Shown: positions 48,701 to 55,226 of the stretch, piece after piece
Position numbering within the stretch: position 1 is the stretch's first letter
How the letters are laid out: every line of letters begins with the position of its first letter
Assembly: GCA_017613275.1 (NCBI GenBank)
Contig: JAGAED010000008.1
Span: 1-56,557 of the forward strand
Direction: 5' to 3'
DNA from: Clostridia bacterium
Lineage (GTDB): Bacteria; Bacillota; Clostridia; TANB77; CAG-508
Length of the DNA: 56,557 nt
Program-made: the position numbers and the translations under genes
The notes under the pieces: generated by a model
The model's input: only the letters and a program-made list of their open reading frames with translations
Told to the model about the DNA's origin: nothing
Database searches by the model: none

Positions 48701-51149
48701 CTTTTCTACTTTTGTCTTTTATATAATCGACATTTCTATCATTTGAAGCTATTTTTTTAGAAAGCCACCCTGTAATTTGCCAATCTCCCCTAATCCACCT
48801 AGAAAGTCTTGTCATAAAACTTAGGTATTTCGCTGGATATCCATCCATTAGCATTATGTCTGAAGCCAAACCGCATCTTAGGTAATTTCCTTCTAGCAAA
48901 TCATGGCTTAATACAGTATTTTCAGGGATGGTATCTTTCATAACTTTTGAGAAAGTTTGTAAATCGTAAATTCCTTTTCCTGTAAAAATTCCTTCTCCAA
49001 AATTATCTTGGTAAACATCTGAAATCGCATTTGTGTATGAGTCAATTCCGCCTGCCCCAGCAAATATTTTTGTAAATAGATTTTTATAGCTTATATCAAG
49101 ATTTACGCCAACTCTTGGCTGAATTATGCCATAGCCATCAACTACAATTTTTTTTTGTTCATCAATTACTGGTTTATTTAAAATGTGTGACATCGCTCCA
49201 ACCAGTTCAAATGCAGAGCCTAAAATAAGGTCTGTATCTGCATCTAGAGTTATTACATATTTGATGTTTTGGAGAAGAACCTGGTTTTTGGGGAGTGTCC
49301 CAGAAAACCAGGTTTCTTGTGCATTTCCTAAAATGTATTCATTAAACTGATTTAGCAAGCCTCTTTTTCGTTCCCAACCTAGGTATTTTCCTTCTTTTTC
49401 GTTCCAAGTTCTTTTTCTGTATAAAAAATGAAATATTGGTACATCTTGCTTTTTGTATTTTTTGTTTAATTCTTCTGCCTGTTTTAGTCCTTCTTCTAGC
49501 ACTTCTTGGTCAAATTCTTCTTGCTCTTTATCACTTTCTGAACAATCTCCAAGCAATGTGAAGTATAGATTTTCAGACTTATTTGCAATGTAAAATACTT
49601 CCAATTTGTGCATTAATTCTTTTACTTTTTCTCGTGTTTTTATTATTGTTGGTATTACTACAATTGTTGCATTTTCTTCGTCTATTCCTTCTGAAAAATC
49701 TATTTTAGGTATCAATTTAGGCTTTACAATTTTGCTTAATACATATTGCATAATTTGAGTTACAATTTCACTTGAAGGGATTAACAATAGTAAAAAACTT
49801 ATGATATTTAAGCATATACCTTTTAGATTCACAATTGCAGTTATTCCAGCACTTATAAGAATTGTAAAAAATGCAAATATAAAAATATATATTTTGGTTT
49901 TCTTTTCATTACTCATTTTAGGTCTTTTGTTAAAATTCAATTCTTTGTATAAATCATTTAGTCCTTTGTCTATCAAGTAATAACCAATATGAGCTTCCTT
50001 TTTTATCACATTTTCTTTTATTTCTTTTACCGTATTTGTTTCTATTTCTTTTGATAATTCTTTAAGCTCAATTTTTTCTTGAACTTCAAGAATTTGATTG
50101 TTCTGGCAAAGCTCTAATATTTTTTTAGCAATGTAAATCTCAGAAATCTTCGTTTTACTAGCAATTTCCTTTATTTTATTTCTATAATAACTTTTTGTGC
50201 TATGGTCCATTTGACTATAAACACCTGCAGGATCTTGTTTTAGAATTTCTTCTACACCATTAAGTTTTTGGAACAATTCTAAAAAGTCAATTCTTTGAAT
50301 CTTTTTGATGCTTGTAATGTAATTTGCCATAAGTACTTTCTTTACTGCAATATCAAAATGTTCCTTTTTTATGATGTCTGAAACATCACTTCCAGACATC
50401 TCTATGGTTTCTTCCAATACCTTTAGATAACTATAACCTTTTTTGCCATATCTTTTTAAAGTGTAAGCCATATACTCAATAAATGAATATCTCATATCTT
50501 GAAATGCGCTTTTAGTAAGGCTTTTAGTATTTTTAAATATCTGTTCATCTTTCTCCTTATGTTCAATTAGCCTTTCTGCAATCTCTTCAACTTTATATTT
50601 TTGGATCTGTGAACTATATATTTTTTCGCACACATCTTTTATATTATTTATAATTGCAATTTGTAGAAATAATCCTATATTCCAAATTTCATCCATGTTT
50701 AGAGTTCTTTTTGTTTGATAACTTTTAATGTAATTTTCCAAATCATTTTTTTCAATTTTTCCTTCTGTATATGCAACAATTTCAGATGCAAGCACATAAA
50801 TCCTTGCAAAGCCCTCATAGCTTCCATTTGAAATGCCTAAAAAATTAACATATTTTTTTAATGTTAATTCTTTTTCAATCTGTTTTACAGTTTCCTCTAT
50901 TATATAAAAATTATCTAAAAGCCACTCTCCTGCTGGATGTATGCCTATTTCTAGCTTTAAGTGTTCATTTAACAAATTATATGTTTCTTTTATAAATTCA
51001 AAATTTTCTTTTAGCTCTGGCACAGGATATGTTTCTTTGTCTGATTCTGCTTTTATGTTATGGTTTGCCGCAATTTTTTGTAAATGATTTTCTAACTGAT
51101 TTTTGTCCAACAATGTGCCATTTAGTTTTAATACTTTATTTATATTCAA
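42783..51149 (-). CDS. Cyclic beta-1,2-glucan synthase-type protein (GT84 plus GH94)
   Basis: With 2788 residues this is the largest gene here and is similar in size to NdvB/Cgs (about 2800). Order: N-terminal helical region (about 1-420), membrane segments (about 430-485), GT84 glycosyltransferase with TLDADT (about 636), GEGIFTGKGIYD, LSHDLLEG and RWIRGDWQ, more membrane segments (about 905-1080), a glycoamylase-like domain (GISEAAFNLKDLHNNYQYKA), and C-terminal GH94 phosphorylase domains with GSGDWNDGF (about 2471) and GRGGWTWYTGSSSWYY. It should polymerise, cyclise and trim beta-1,2-glucan at the membrane. The start is TTG at 51149 with AAGGAG upstream. Two palindromic repeats are inserted in frame at about residues 617 and 1195. 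Confidence 0.93.
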   Translation of the reverse strand: MNINKVLKLNGTLLDKNQLENHLQKIAANHNIKAESDKETYPVPELKENFEFIKETYNLLNEHLKLEIGIHPAGEWLLDNFYIIEETVKQIEKELTLKKYVNFLGISNGSYEGFARIYVLASEIVAYTEGKIEKNDLENYIKSYQTKRTLNMDEIWNIGLFLQIAIINNIKDVCEKIYSSQIQKYKVEEIAERLIEHKEKDEQIFKNTKSLTKSAFQDMRYSFIEYMAYTLKRYGKKGYSYLKVLEETIEMSGSDVSDIIKKEHFDIAVKKVLMANYITSIKKIQRIDFLELFQKLNGVEEILKQDPAGVYSQMDHSTKSYYRNKIKEIASKTKISEIYIAKKILELCQNNQILEVQEKIELKELSKEIETNTVKEIKENVIKKEAHIGYYLIDKGLNDLYKELNFNKRPKMSNEKKTKIYIFIFAFFTILISAGITAIVNLKGICLNIISFLLLLIPSSEIVTQIMQYVLSKIVKPKLIPKIDFSEGIDEENATIVVIPTIIKTREKVKELMHKLEVFYIANKSENLYFTLLGDCSESDKEQEEFDQEVLEEGLKQAEELNKKYKKQDVPIFHFLYRKRTWNEKEGKYLGWERKRGLLNQFNEYILGNAQETWFSGTLPKNQVLLQNIKYVITLDADTDLILGSAFELVGAMSHILNKPVIDEQKKIVVDGYGIIQPRVGVNLDISYKNLFTKIFAGAGGIDSYTNAISDVYQDNFGEGIFTGKGIYDLQTFSKVMKDTIPENTVLSHDLLEGNYLRCGLASDIMLMDGYPAKYLSFMTRLSRWIRGDWQITGWLSKKIASNDRNVDYIKDKSRKGYRRGLSIFSIIIGRFSRVIRRIWRILKYLILKVIKKEEDSEKIDNPLNLLSKFKIFDNLRRSLVEISIIVASIFFIIISKTNGENIAFIQSILIIIAVFPFILEFINLIIGKKENEKKQKDFSPRIAGAKGAFLRLLLTLGCLPYKAYTSIKAIVKTLYRCMISKKHLLEWTTSEEAEKQSKGDLFSYYKQMLINLILGVLLIIFYPNLPGIIIGTLWIATPFGMCLISKEKQTESNLEKLDKEEKDYVLEIAEKTWSFFEKYLNEEHNYLITDNYQEDRKEKAVERTSSTNIGLSMLAVISAYDLRIIEIDRCLDLLEKIIKTVDSLEKWNGHLYNWYNTKTKTPLTPRYISTVDSGNFVGYLYVVKAFLQTLFLGSVPKNKDIENLFLIVTNIIENTDFSKLYNSEHQIFSIGFNIEENKLTDSYYDLLASEARQASLVAIAKKDVPSKHWNSLSRTITTLNGYSGLISWSGTAFEYLMPNVNIPKYEGSLLDESCKFMLMSQMEYAKRLNLPWGISEAAFNLKDLHNNYQYKAFGIPWLGLKRGLADEFVVSSYGTILAINDVPQATINNLKLLEKYGMNGKYGFYESIDFTPERVEKNKKASVVKTYMAHHQGLIMLSINNLFNDNILQKRFMQNPEMEAVSILLQERKPEKYIVTKEDKEKVEKLKYKDYEDYVVNSYNKIDEKLIRGNVISNENYTVALNQKGVGFSKYKDIYINRYKQTADYAQGIFFYVKNIKTKEIITTNYAQNDNKKGAYEISFSPDKNETKIKQSNLKIDVINTVDSNTPVEIRRLKVVNLGNEEQTLEVSSYFEPVLSKKEQDYAHPAFNNLFLIYEYDEETNSLIIKRKNREEAANNVYLATTMYTSAKETSDLEYEIDKEKLIGRGNLDIPNMIKNSIPFSNRQEFVTEPVVALKRTIKIKPEETITLDLVISAEESKELAVLNLEKYKTTENVKRTFELSKARCETESRYLRIKGKDISNFQNMMSYILFQNPAKVVESRKITNVQNKKYNQSELWKYGISGDLPIILVKIKNASEGYVIKEVLKAHEFFKNKNLETELVILDEEKHSYENYVREEIENSILNNHMGYLKNIRGGIFELSSNEIDKKDAELLEFVASIVIDSKYGGIENNLKEIEENYLENYKDISNDETKHKIIEENMQDIELLKDTENLKYYNEYGAFTNDGKEYWITENKQNRLPSVWSNVLANEKFGTVVTDSFGGYTWYKNSRLNRLTAWENSPNYDVPGDTIYIKNMENKSTWSVALNPMPDNKNYNIVFGFGYNKYIHKCQGIEQELTAFVPKEDSAKVEILKLKNTTPTKKKLKVYYYAKPVLGEDEIKTSKYINLDFDRNNNTIIARNLYNNEIDGYSMYLACSEKINSYTGDKNFFLGNGELQNPDGLTKIKLNNENSLGKNSCIAYEVDVELESFEEKEISIILGAENSILDCKNMAYKYSKIPNCKQELDLVKKYWKDILSKCEVKTPLESMNIILNGWAAYQTISSRLLARSGFYQSGGAFGFRDQLQDTFGLKYLDTEFLKNQIIKHSQHQFIEGDVEHWWHDDTKRGIRTRFSDDLLWLPFAVAEYINFTGDNSILDIETSYLQGEQLQENQDEKYDLYLPSEIKESIYLHAIKAIEKSFDFGENGLPKIGSGDWNDGFSAVGNKGKGESVWLGFFLYDILEKIIPICEIKGDKELAEKYEQVKQKLKYSLNNNAWDGRWYKRAFMDDGNTLGSMENDECRIDGISQSWSIISNAGDNDKKFISMESLENHLVDKEHGIIKLLDPPFNKGKLKPGYIKAYLPGVRENGGQYTHASCWVIIAEAMLGFGNKALEYFRMINPIEHSRTKESANKYKVEPFSIAADIYGAGNLAGRGGWTWYTGSSSWYYKAGIEYILGLKIEKGILKIEPCIPNNWKEYSIKYKWKESIYNIKVQNPAGKNTGVSRVLLNENEVPNAIKLDGSRSVYNITVIM
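47549..47584. repeat. Intragenic GGGACACT-core palindrome (about residue 1195)
   Basis: CCTTGTTTTTTGGGACACTC begins this copy and CAAAAACAAGG ends it. It is read as LFLGSVPKNKD in the protein, between a helix that ends LYVVKAFLQT and one that begins IENLFLIV. The match with the 42730-42771 terminator is almost exact, in opposite orientation relative to the gene. Confidence 0.85.
49279..49314. repeat. Intragenic GGGACACT-core palindrome (about residue 617)
   Basis: AACCTGGTTTTTGGGGAGTG begins this copy and AAAACCAGGTTT ends it. It is read as ETWFSGTLPKNQVL, directly before the NIKYVITLDADT block of GT84. The orientation is opposite to the copy at 47549. The stem bases differ from that copy (CCTGG for CCTTG) on both arms, keeping the pairing. 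Confidence 0.85.
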
Positions 51150-51212
51150 AAAATTCCACTCCTTGCAAATATGTTTTACACATATTTTTTGCAATTTGTG
51201 GAAAATTTATAC

Positions 51213-52139
51213 TTATTTTGTGATTTTTACTTTTTTTGTAAAATTCTCTATTATATCCTCGTCTTCAATTTTGTTAATTCCAAAGCATTTGTTACCTAAA
51301 TCCTTTATAGATGCTCCGCAATGATATAATTCTTTGTTGTCTATTACAATAAATCTATCATGAAACTTATTTGTTTTTGCTACCTTTAGCGTTGGATATT
51401 CTTTATTAAATTTTTGAATATCTATGTTTTGTATATTGCTTTTGCTTGATGTTAATATTACAACTTCAACATCTTTATTCTTTTTTGATAGCATTTTTAA
51501 TACACTATCATCAATGTAATTATCTATTATTAAAATCTTTTCTTTTGCTTTTTTTATAATGTCTACAATTAAACTATAACTATCCCATATTTGACCTTGG
51601 AAAAATATTTTTTGTTTTATATTTTCTTCATGTTGTAGTTCATTAAATATTTCATCAAATTTTTTATCATGTTCTAATAGCTTTCCTTTTATATTACTTA
51701 TTTCCTGGAAAATATGACCATTGGTATTTAGAAATTTTCTCATTTCTATAAAAGAATTTACAATTTTTATACTAACATTTATTGCAACATCACTTCTTAA
51801 TAAACCTGCAAGCATTGTAATACCATGTTCTGTAAATACATATGGCATATACCTTCTTCCTCCATAATTAGTATCAAAACTTGAGGTGACAAATTGGCAC
51901 CTCAAGTTTTGATATTCTAAACTAGTTAATTGAAAACAATATTCCTGAGGAAATCTTTCTATATTTCTTTTTACAACACGGTTTATATACTTCGTTTCAC
52001 AATGATATAACCTAGCCACATCACTATCAAGCATTACCTGTTTTCCTCTTATCGTATATATCAAGTTTTTTATTTCAATATTATCATTAGTATACTCTAT
52101 AATACTATTATTTTCTATTATTTGTAATTCTTTTTCCAT
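51213..52139 (-). CDS. ORF6N-domain protein with C-terminal PLD-like domain
   Basis: ORF6N is a DNA-binding domain of phage and mobile-element regulators. In the 308 residues the ORF6N part spans about 18-135 (IRGKQVMLDSDVARLYHCET, RFPQEYCFQL, GGRRYMPYVFTEHGITMLA). A coiled linker follows, and the C-terminal half has a phospholipase-D-like fold with KFHDRFIVIDNKELYHCGAS, where the HxK motif reads HDR; only one such motif is present, so activity would need a dimer. AAAGGATG precedes the ATG. It is a single-gene unit with a perfect consensus promoter. The gene contains a long palindrome at 51872-51914. Confidence 0.85.
   Translation of the reverse strand: MEKELQIIENNSIIEYTNDNIEIKNLIYTIRGKQVMLDSDVARLYHCETKYINRVVKRNIERFPQEYCFQLTSLEYQNLRCQFVTSSFDTNYGGRRYMPYVFTEHGITMLAGLLRSDVAINVSIKIVNSFIEMRKFLNTNGHIFQEISNIKGKLLEHDKKFDEIFNELQHEENIKQKIFFQGQIWDSYSLIVDIIKKAKEKILIIDNYIDDSVLKMLSKKNKDVEVVILTSSKSNIQNIDIQKFNKEYPTLKVAKTNKFHDRFIVIDNKELYHCGASIKDLGNKCFGINKIEDEDIIENFTKKVKITK
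51872..51914. repeat. Palindrome inside the ORF6N gene
   Basis: TATCAAAACTTGAGGTG (51872-51888) and CACCTCAAGTTTTGATA (51898-51914) are perfect 17-base arms around nine bases. It encodes YQNLRCQFVTSSFDT. The palindrome at 52564-52598 has the same outline with paired base changes, and that sequence would encode NLKSQFATSSF in the same register. Confidence 0.85.
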
Positions 52140-52169
52140 AATATCTACATCCTTTGTTTCGTTTTTATC

Positions 52170-52198
52170 ATTATAGAATATACGTTTGCTTTTGTCAA
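52170..52198 (-). promoter_or_regulatory. Perfect consensus promoter of the ORF6N gene
   Basis: Minus strand TTGACA (52193-52198), 17-base spacer, TATAAT (52170-52175). Confidence 0.82.
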
Positions 52199-52365
52199 TA
52201 ATTTTAATAAAACTTTACCTATAAATTTTATTATTGATTTTTCACATTTTATAGATTTTTTAAAAATTACCAAAATATTTTTTAAAAATTTTTCACAAAA
52301 TAATATTGATAAAACTTATTTATACCCAAATTTTAAAAGTTTTATTAGATTAGGAGGATGTTATT

Positions 52366-52542
52366 ATGTCTAGAAATAGAAGATTAATATCTGAAAATTT
52401 ACGTGAAGAAATTGCCAAAGAGCTTGGAGTTTATGACCAAGTAAAACAAGATGGTGGTAGTTGGCAAAACGTTTCTTCAAAAGACTGTGGAAAAATAGTT
52501 AGTACAGCCATTGAAATTGCAAACAGAGCAGTACAAAAATAA
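52366..52542 (+). CDS. Small acid-soluble spore protein, alpha/beta type
   Basis: Alpha/beta SASPs coat and protect spore DNA and are degraded by the protease GPR on germination. The 58 residues (MSRNRRLISENLREEIAKEL, GVYDQVKQDGG, AIEIANRAVQK) match the Clostridia type: the LREEIAKELG helix with the EIA cleavage site and a second helix ending IEIA. AGGAGG lies eight bases before the ATG. It is too short for a standard ORF cut-off. A forespore promoter would be expected, but no clear sigma-G match was found upstream. Confidence 0.92.
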   Translation: MSRNRRLISENLREEIAKELGVYDQVKQDGGSWQNVSSKDCGKIVSTAIEIANRAVQK

Positions 52543-52563
52543 CTATACTAGTAACGGCAAATA

Positions 52564-52598
52564 AAAACTTGAAGTCGCAATTTGCGACTTCAAGTTTT
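52564..52598. terminator. Terminator of the SASP gene, related to the ORF6N palindrome
   Basis: AAAACTTGAAGTCGCAA and TTGCGACTTCAAGTTTT are perfect 17-base arms. It serves the convergent SASP and CAP genes. Against the core of 51872-51914 it matches at 28 of 35 positions by hand count, and the differences are mostly paired across the stem. Confidence 0.85.
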
Positions 52599-53365
52599 CA
52601 TTTTCCTATAAACATTTGCACATAAATCTTACCATATTGGCTACCATTTACAACTCCAACTCCTGTGTAATTAAATGAACTATTTAATATATTAGCCTTA
52701 TGCCCAGAAGAATTCATCCAGGCAGTTACAGCCGCGCTATTACTATTATTTCCTGCAATATTCTCCCCTGCACTTTTATATGAAATTTTGAAACTTTTTA
52801 ACATATCAAATGGTGAACCATAAGTTGGAGAAGTATGTGAAAAATAGTTGTTATTTACCATGTCTTGAGCCTTTATTCTTGCAACTCTTTGAACTTCACT
52901 ATCTACCTTCAATGCAGCTAATCCATTATTTGCCCTTTGCTGATTTATCAAATTAAAAACTTCTTGTTCATCTGCTGAAAGTGAAACTGTTGTTGTACTA
53001 CCAGTATTTGATGTACCTGATGAATTGGTCGTTCCGCCACTTGAAGAAGTTTGTGGGTAAATTGCTTTTACATATTTCTTACTAACTGCTCCAACATAAT
53101 CCCCTTCAACTTGAACTATATACCAGTCCCCTACTCCTGCAAACACTCTTATATACTGATTTTTAGGTATTGTTGTTACTATTTTATACCCTGTTCCAGG
53201 TCCACTTCTAACATTTAAATTTGATGTTGTAAGCCCTGTTGAAAATCCGACATTATAATAGTTTTGCATAGCAAAAGTTGATGTGGATACACCCAAGATT
53301 ATTACACAAACTAGTAATCCGCTTAATCTAAAAATCGTTTTTCTTTTTATTTTTATCAATCTCAA
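52598..53365 (-). CDS. Secreted protein with SH3 domain and CAP domain (YkwD type)
   Basis: The 255-residue product has a signal peptide (about 10-30, ending STSTFA), a bacterial SH3 domain (LTTSNLNVRSGPGTGYKIVT to VSKKYVKAIY, about 45-102), a Ser/Thr/Gly linker and a CAP (SCP/PR1) domain with HTSPTYGSPFDML, AGENIAGN and SSGHKANIL. CAP proteins of this layout occur on spores and cell walls of Bacillus and Clostridia. The TTG at 53365 lies nine bases after AAAGGG; an in-frame TTG at 53374 touches the site. It is convergent with the SASP gene. Confidence 0.88.
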   Translation of the reverse strand: MRLIKIKRKTIFRLSGLLVCVIILGVSTSTFAMQNYYNVGFSTGLTTSNLNVRSGPGTGYKIVTTIPKNQYIRVFAGVGDWYIVQVEGDYVGAVSKKYVKAIYPQTSSSGGTTNSSGTSNTGSTTTVSLSADEQEVFNLINQQRANNGLAALKVDSEVQRVARIKAQDMVNNNYFSHTSPTYGSPFDMLKSFKISYKSAGENIAGNNSNSAAVTAWMNSSGHKANILNSSFNYTGVGVVNGSQYGKIYVQMFIGK

Positions 53366-53435
53366 AAAAATCAACCCTTTTTAAGTTTATTATTTAGGAA
53401 ATGAATTAGAACTTTTTTGGAATATCAAAATTTGG

Positions 53436-53468
53436 GTTAACATTTTGTAAGTGTCCCAAAAAGTTAAC
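53436..53468. repeat. Degenerate GGGACACT-core repeat before nth
   Basis: GTTAAC at both ends (53436-53441 and 53463-53468) brackets TTTTGTAAGTGTCCCAAA. The minus strand reads AGTTAACTTTTTGGGACACT, matching one arm of the 70-bp palindrome at 19358. It ends directly before the -35 box of the nth promoter. Confidence 0.75.
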
Positions 53469-53497
53469 TTGAAAAGCCCACATATTTGTGCTATTAT
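53469..53497 (+). promoter_or_regulatory. Promoter of nth
   Basis: TTGAAA (53469-53474), 17-base spacer containing CACATATTTGTG, TATTAT (53492-53497). Confidence 0.65.
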
Positions 53498-53530
53498 AAA
53501 CTTAATGAAATTTGAAAGGAACTGTCGGAA

Positions 53531-54160
53531 TTGAAGAAAAAAGATGTAGTAGATTTGATTGAAAAGCTAAAAAAAGCATATCCAGATGCACAATGTAGTT
53601 TAGATTTTGAAACTCCATTACAGCTTGTAATCGCTGTAATGCTTTCAGCTCAATGCACTGATGAAAGAGTAAATAAAACAACTCCAAGTTTATTTAAAAG
53701 ATGTAAAACTTTGGATGATTTTATAAATATTAATATCGAAGAACTGGAACAGCTAATTCGCCCATGTGGTTTTTATAAAAACAAAGCCAAAAATATAAAA
53801 TTATGTGCCACACAACTTAAGGAAAACTTTAATGGCAAAGTCCCTAATACCGCTGAAGAATTGGTTACTTTAGCAGGAGTTGGAAGAAAAAGTGCAAATG
53901 TAGTAATGTTAGAAGCCTTTGGAATTGCTGAGGGAATTGCAGTTGACACTCATGCCAAAAGAATTGCAACTTTAATTGGTTTAACTAAAAATAAAGAGCC
54001 TGAAAAAATTGAACAAGATTTATTAAAAATAATTCCAAGAGAATATATAAAAGATATAAACCATCTACTAATGTGGCATGGCAGAAATTGCTGTGTAGCA
54101 AGGAAGCCAGATTGTGAAAATTGCCCAATTAATATTTATTGCAAAAATAGAACGCTTTAA
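53531..54160 (+). CDS. nth: Endonuclease III (base-excision repair glycosylase/AP lyase)
   Basis: Nth removes oxidised pyrimidines and cuts at the abasic site. The 209 residues contain the helix-hairpin-helix LAGVGRKSANVV with catalytic K120, D139 in AVDTHAKR, and a C-terminal 4Fe-4S cluster at C188, C195, C198 and C204 (CX6CX2CX5C, the family spacing). The start is TTG at 53531 with AAAGGA ten bases upstream; no better codon is near. It is a single gene, convergent with the HTH-Fic gene. Confidence 0.97.
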   Translation: MKKKDVVDLIEKLKKAYPDAQCSLDFETPLQLVIAVMLSAQCTDERVNKTTPSLFKRCKTLDDFININIEELEQLIRPCGFYKNKAKNIKLCATQLKENFNGKVPNTAEELVTLAGVGRKSANVVMLEAFGIAEGIAVDTHAKRIATLIGLTKNKEPEKIEQDLLKIIPREYIKDINHLLMWHGRNCCVARKPDCENCPINIYCKNRTL

Positions 54161-54172
54161 GCGTTCTATTTT
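54144..54172. terminator. Bidirectional terminator between nth and the Fic gene
   Basis: AAAATAGAACGC (54144-54155) and GCGTTCTATTTT (54161-54172) are perfect arms. The stem overlaps both gene ends. Confidence 0.85.
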
Positions 54173-55098
54173 AAATAATATTCAACTAATTTTATATATT
54201 GGTCTTGTGCATTTAAACAAGTATCTATTAAATAACCTTTTTCTCCACCATTTTGATATTCTTTTAATCCTCTATAATAAAATGCTTTATCTCTATCCAG
54301 AATTATAAATGGCACTATATTATTTTTTAAACACTCTTTAAAAGCAATAATCCTTCCTACTCTGCCATTACCATCTTGAAATGGGTGAATTTTTTCAAAC
54401 CTAACATGAAATTCTATTATTTCTTTTATAGTAATTTCTTTTAATGAATTATACCATTCTAATAATTTTTTCATATCTCTTTCCACATTTTTAGGACTTG
54501 ATGTTTTTAGCCCACCAACTTCGTTTGCTAATTTCTTATAATCACCAACAACAAACCAATCTTTTCTGCTATCTGATGTTCCTTCTTTTAATATTTTATG
54601 GAATTCTTTTATCATTTTTTCTGACATCTTTTTTTCTGCGTTATCTAACATATAATCTACTAATTTAAAATGATTTGCTGTTTCTAAAATATCGTCTACA
54701 CTAGCAATAGTTTGGCCTTCAAACAAAATTGTATTAGTTTCATAGATATATCTTGTTTGATCTTCTGTTAATTTACTTCCTTCTATGTGATTCGTATTAT
54801 ATGCAAATATAATTTGTGTATTATGATATAAGTTCCCTTTTAACTTCATTTCTTTTTGTTCTTTTAATATATCTAATACATTTATTTTTGAAACATCAAT
54901 TTTTTCTTCTTCATTTATTAAATCATCAACTGATATTTCAAATAATTCTGATAGTTTTTTTAAAGATTCAATATTAGGCTCTAAGGTTCCCTTTTCATAT
55001 TTTGAAATAGTTGCAGAACTGACTCCTATTATATCTGCAACTTCATTTTGTGTCATTTTTTTACTTTCTCTATAACTTTTAATTTTATCTCCTAACAT
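54166..55098 (-). CDS. Fic AMP-transferase fused to an XRE helix-turn-helix
   Basis: Fic proteins transfer AMP (or related groups) to target hydroxyls. The 310 residues start with an XRE domain (IKSYRESKKMTQNEVADIIG, VSSATISKYEKGTLEPN, about 5-60) and continue with a Fic domain. The catalytic motif HPFQDGNGRVGR is complete (H238-R249). An inhibitory helix motif NTNHIEGSKL (S/TxxxE) lies before it, so the enzyme should be self-inhibited, as in class II Fic proteins. AAGGAGGG precedes the ATG. The fused HTH suggests it binds its own promoter; no separate antitoxin is adjacent. Confidence 0.93.
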   Translation of the reverse strand: MLGDKIKSYRESKKMTQNEVADIIGVSSATISKYEKGTLEPNIESLKKLSELFEISVDDLINEEEKIDVSKINVLDILKEQKEMKLKGNLYHNTQIIFAYNTNHIEGSKLTEDQTRYIYETNTILFEGQTIASVDDILETANHFKLVDYMLDNAEKKMSEKMIKEFHKILKEGTSDSRKDWFVVGDYKKLANEVGGLKTSSPKNVERDMKKLLEWYNSLKEITIKEIIEFHVRFEKIHPFQDGNGRVGRIIAFKECLKNNIVPFIILDRDKAFYYRGLKEYQNGGEKGYLIDTCLNAQDQYIKLVEYYLK

Positions 55099-55121
55099 AA
55101 TAAAAACCCTCCTTTTTGTTT

Positions 55122-55150
55122 ATAATATTATTATATCATATTATTTCCAA
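55122..55150 (-). promoter_or_regulatory. Likely promoter of the HTH-Fic gene
   Basis: Minus strand TTGGAA (55145-55150), 17-base spacer, TATTAT (55122-55127). Confidence 0.5.
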
Positions 55151-55226
55151 AAAAGAAAGTTTTTATTAGTAAGATTATATTTTATTTCCAAATTGGCATT
55201 TTAGTAGCAAATGTTTTTAAAAATTT

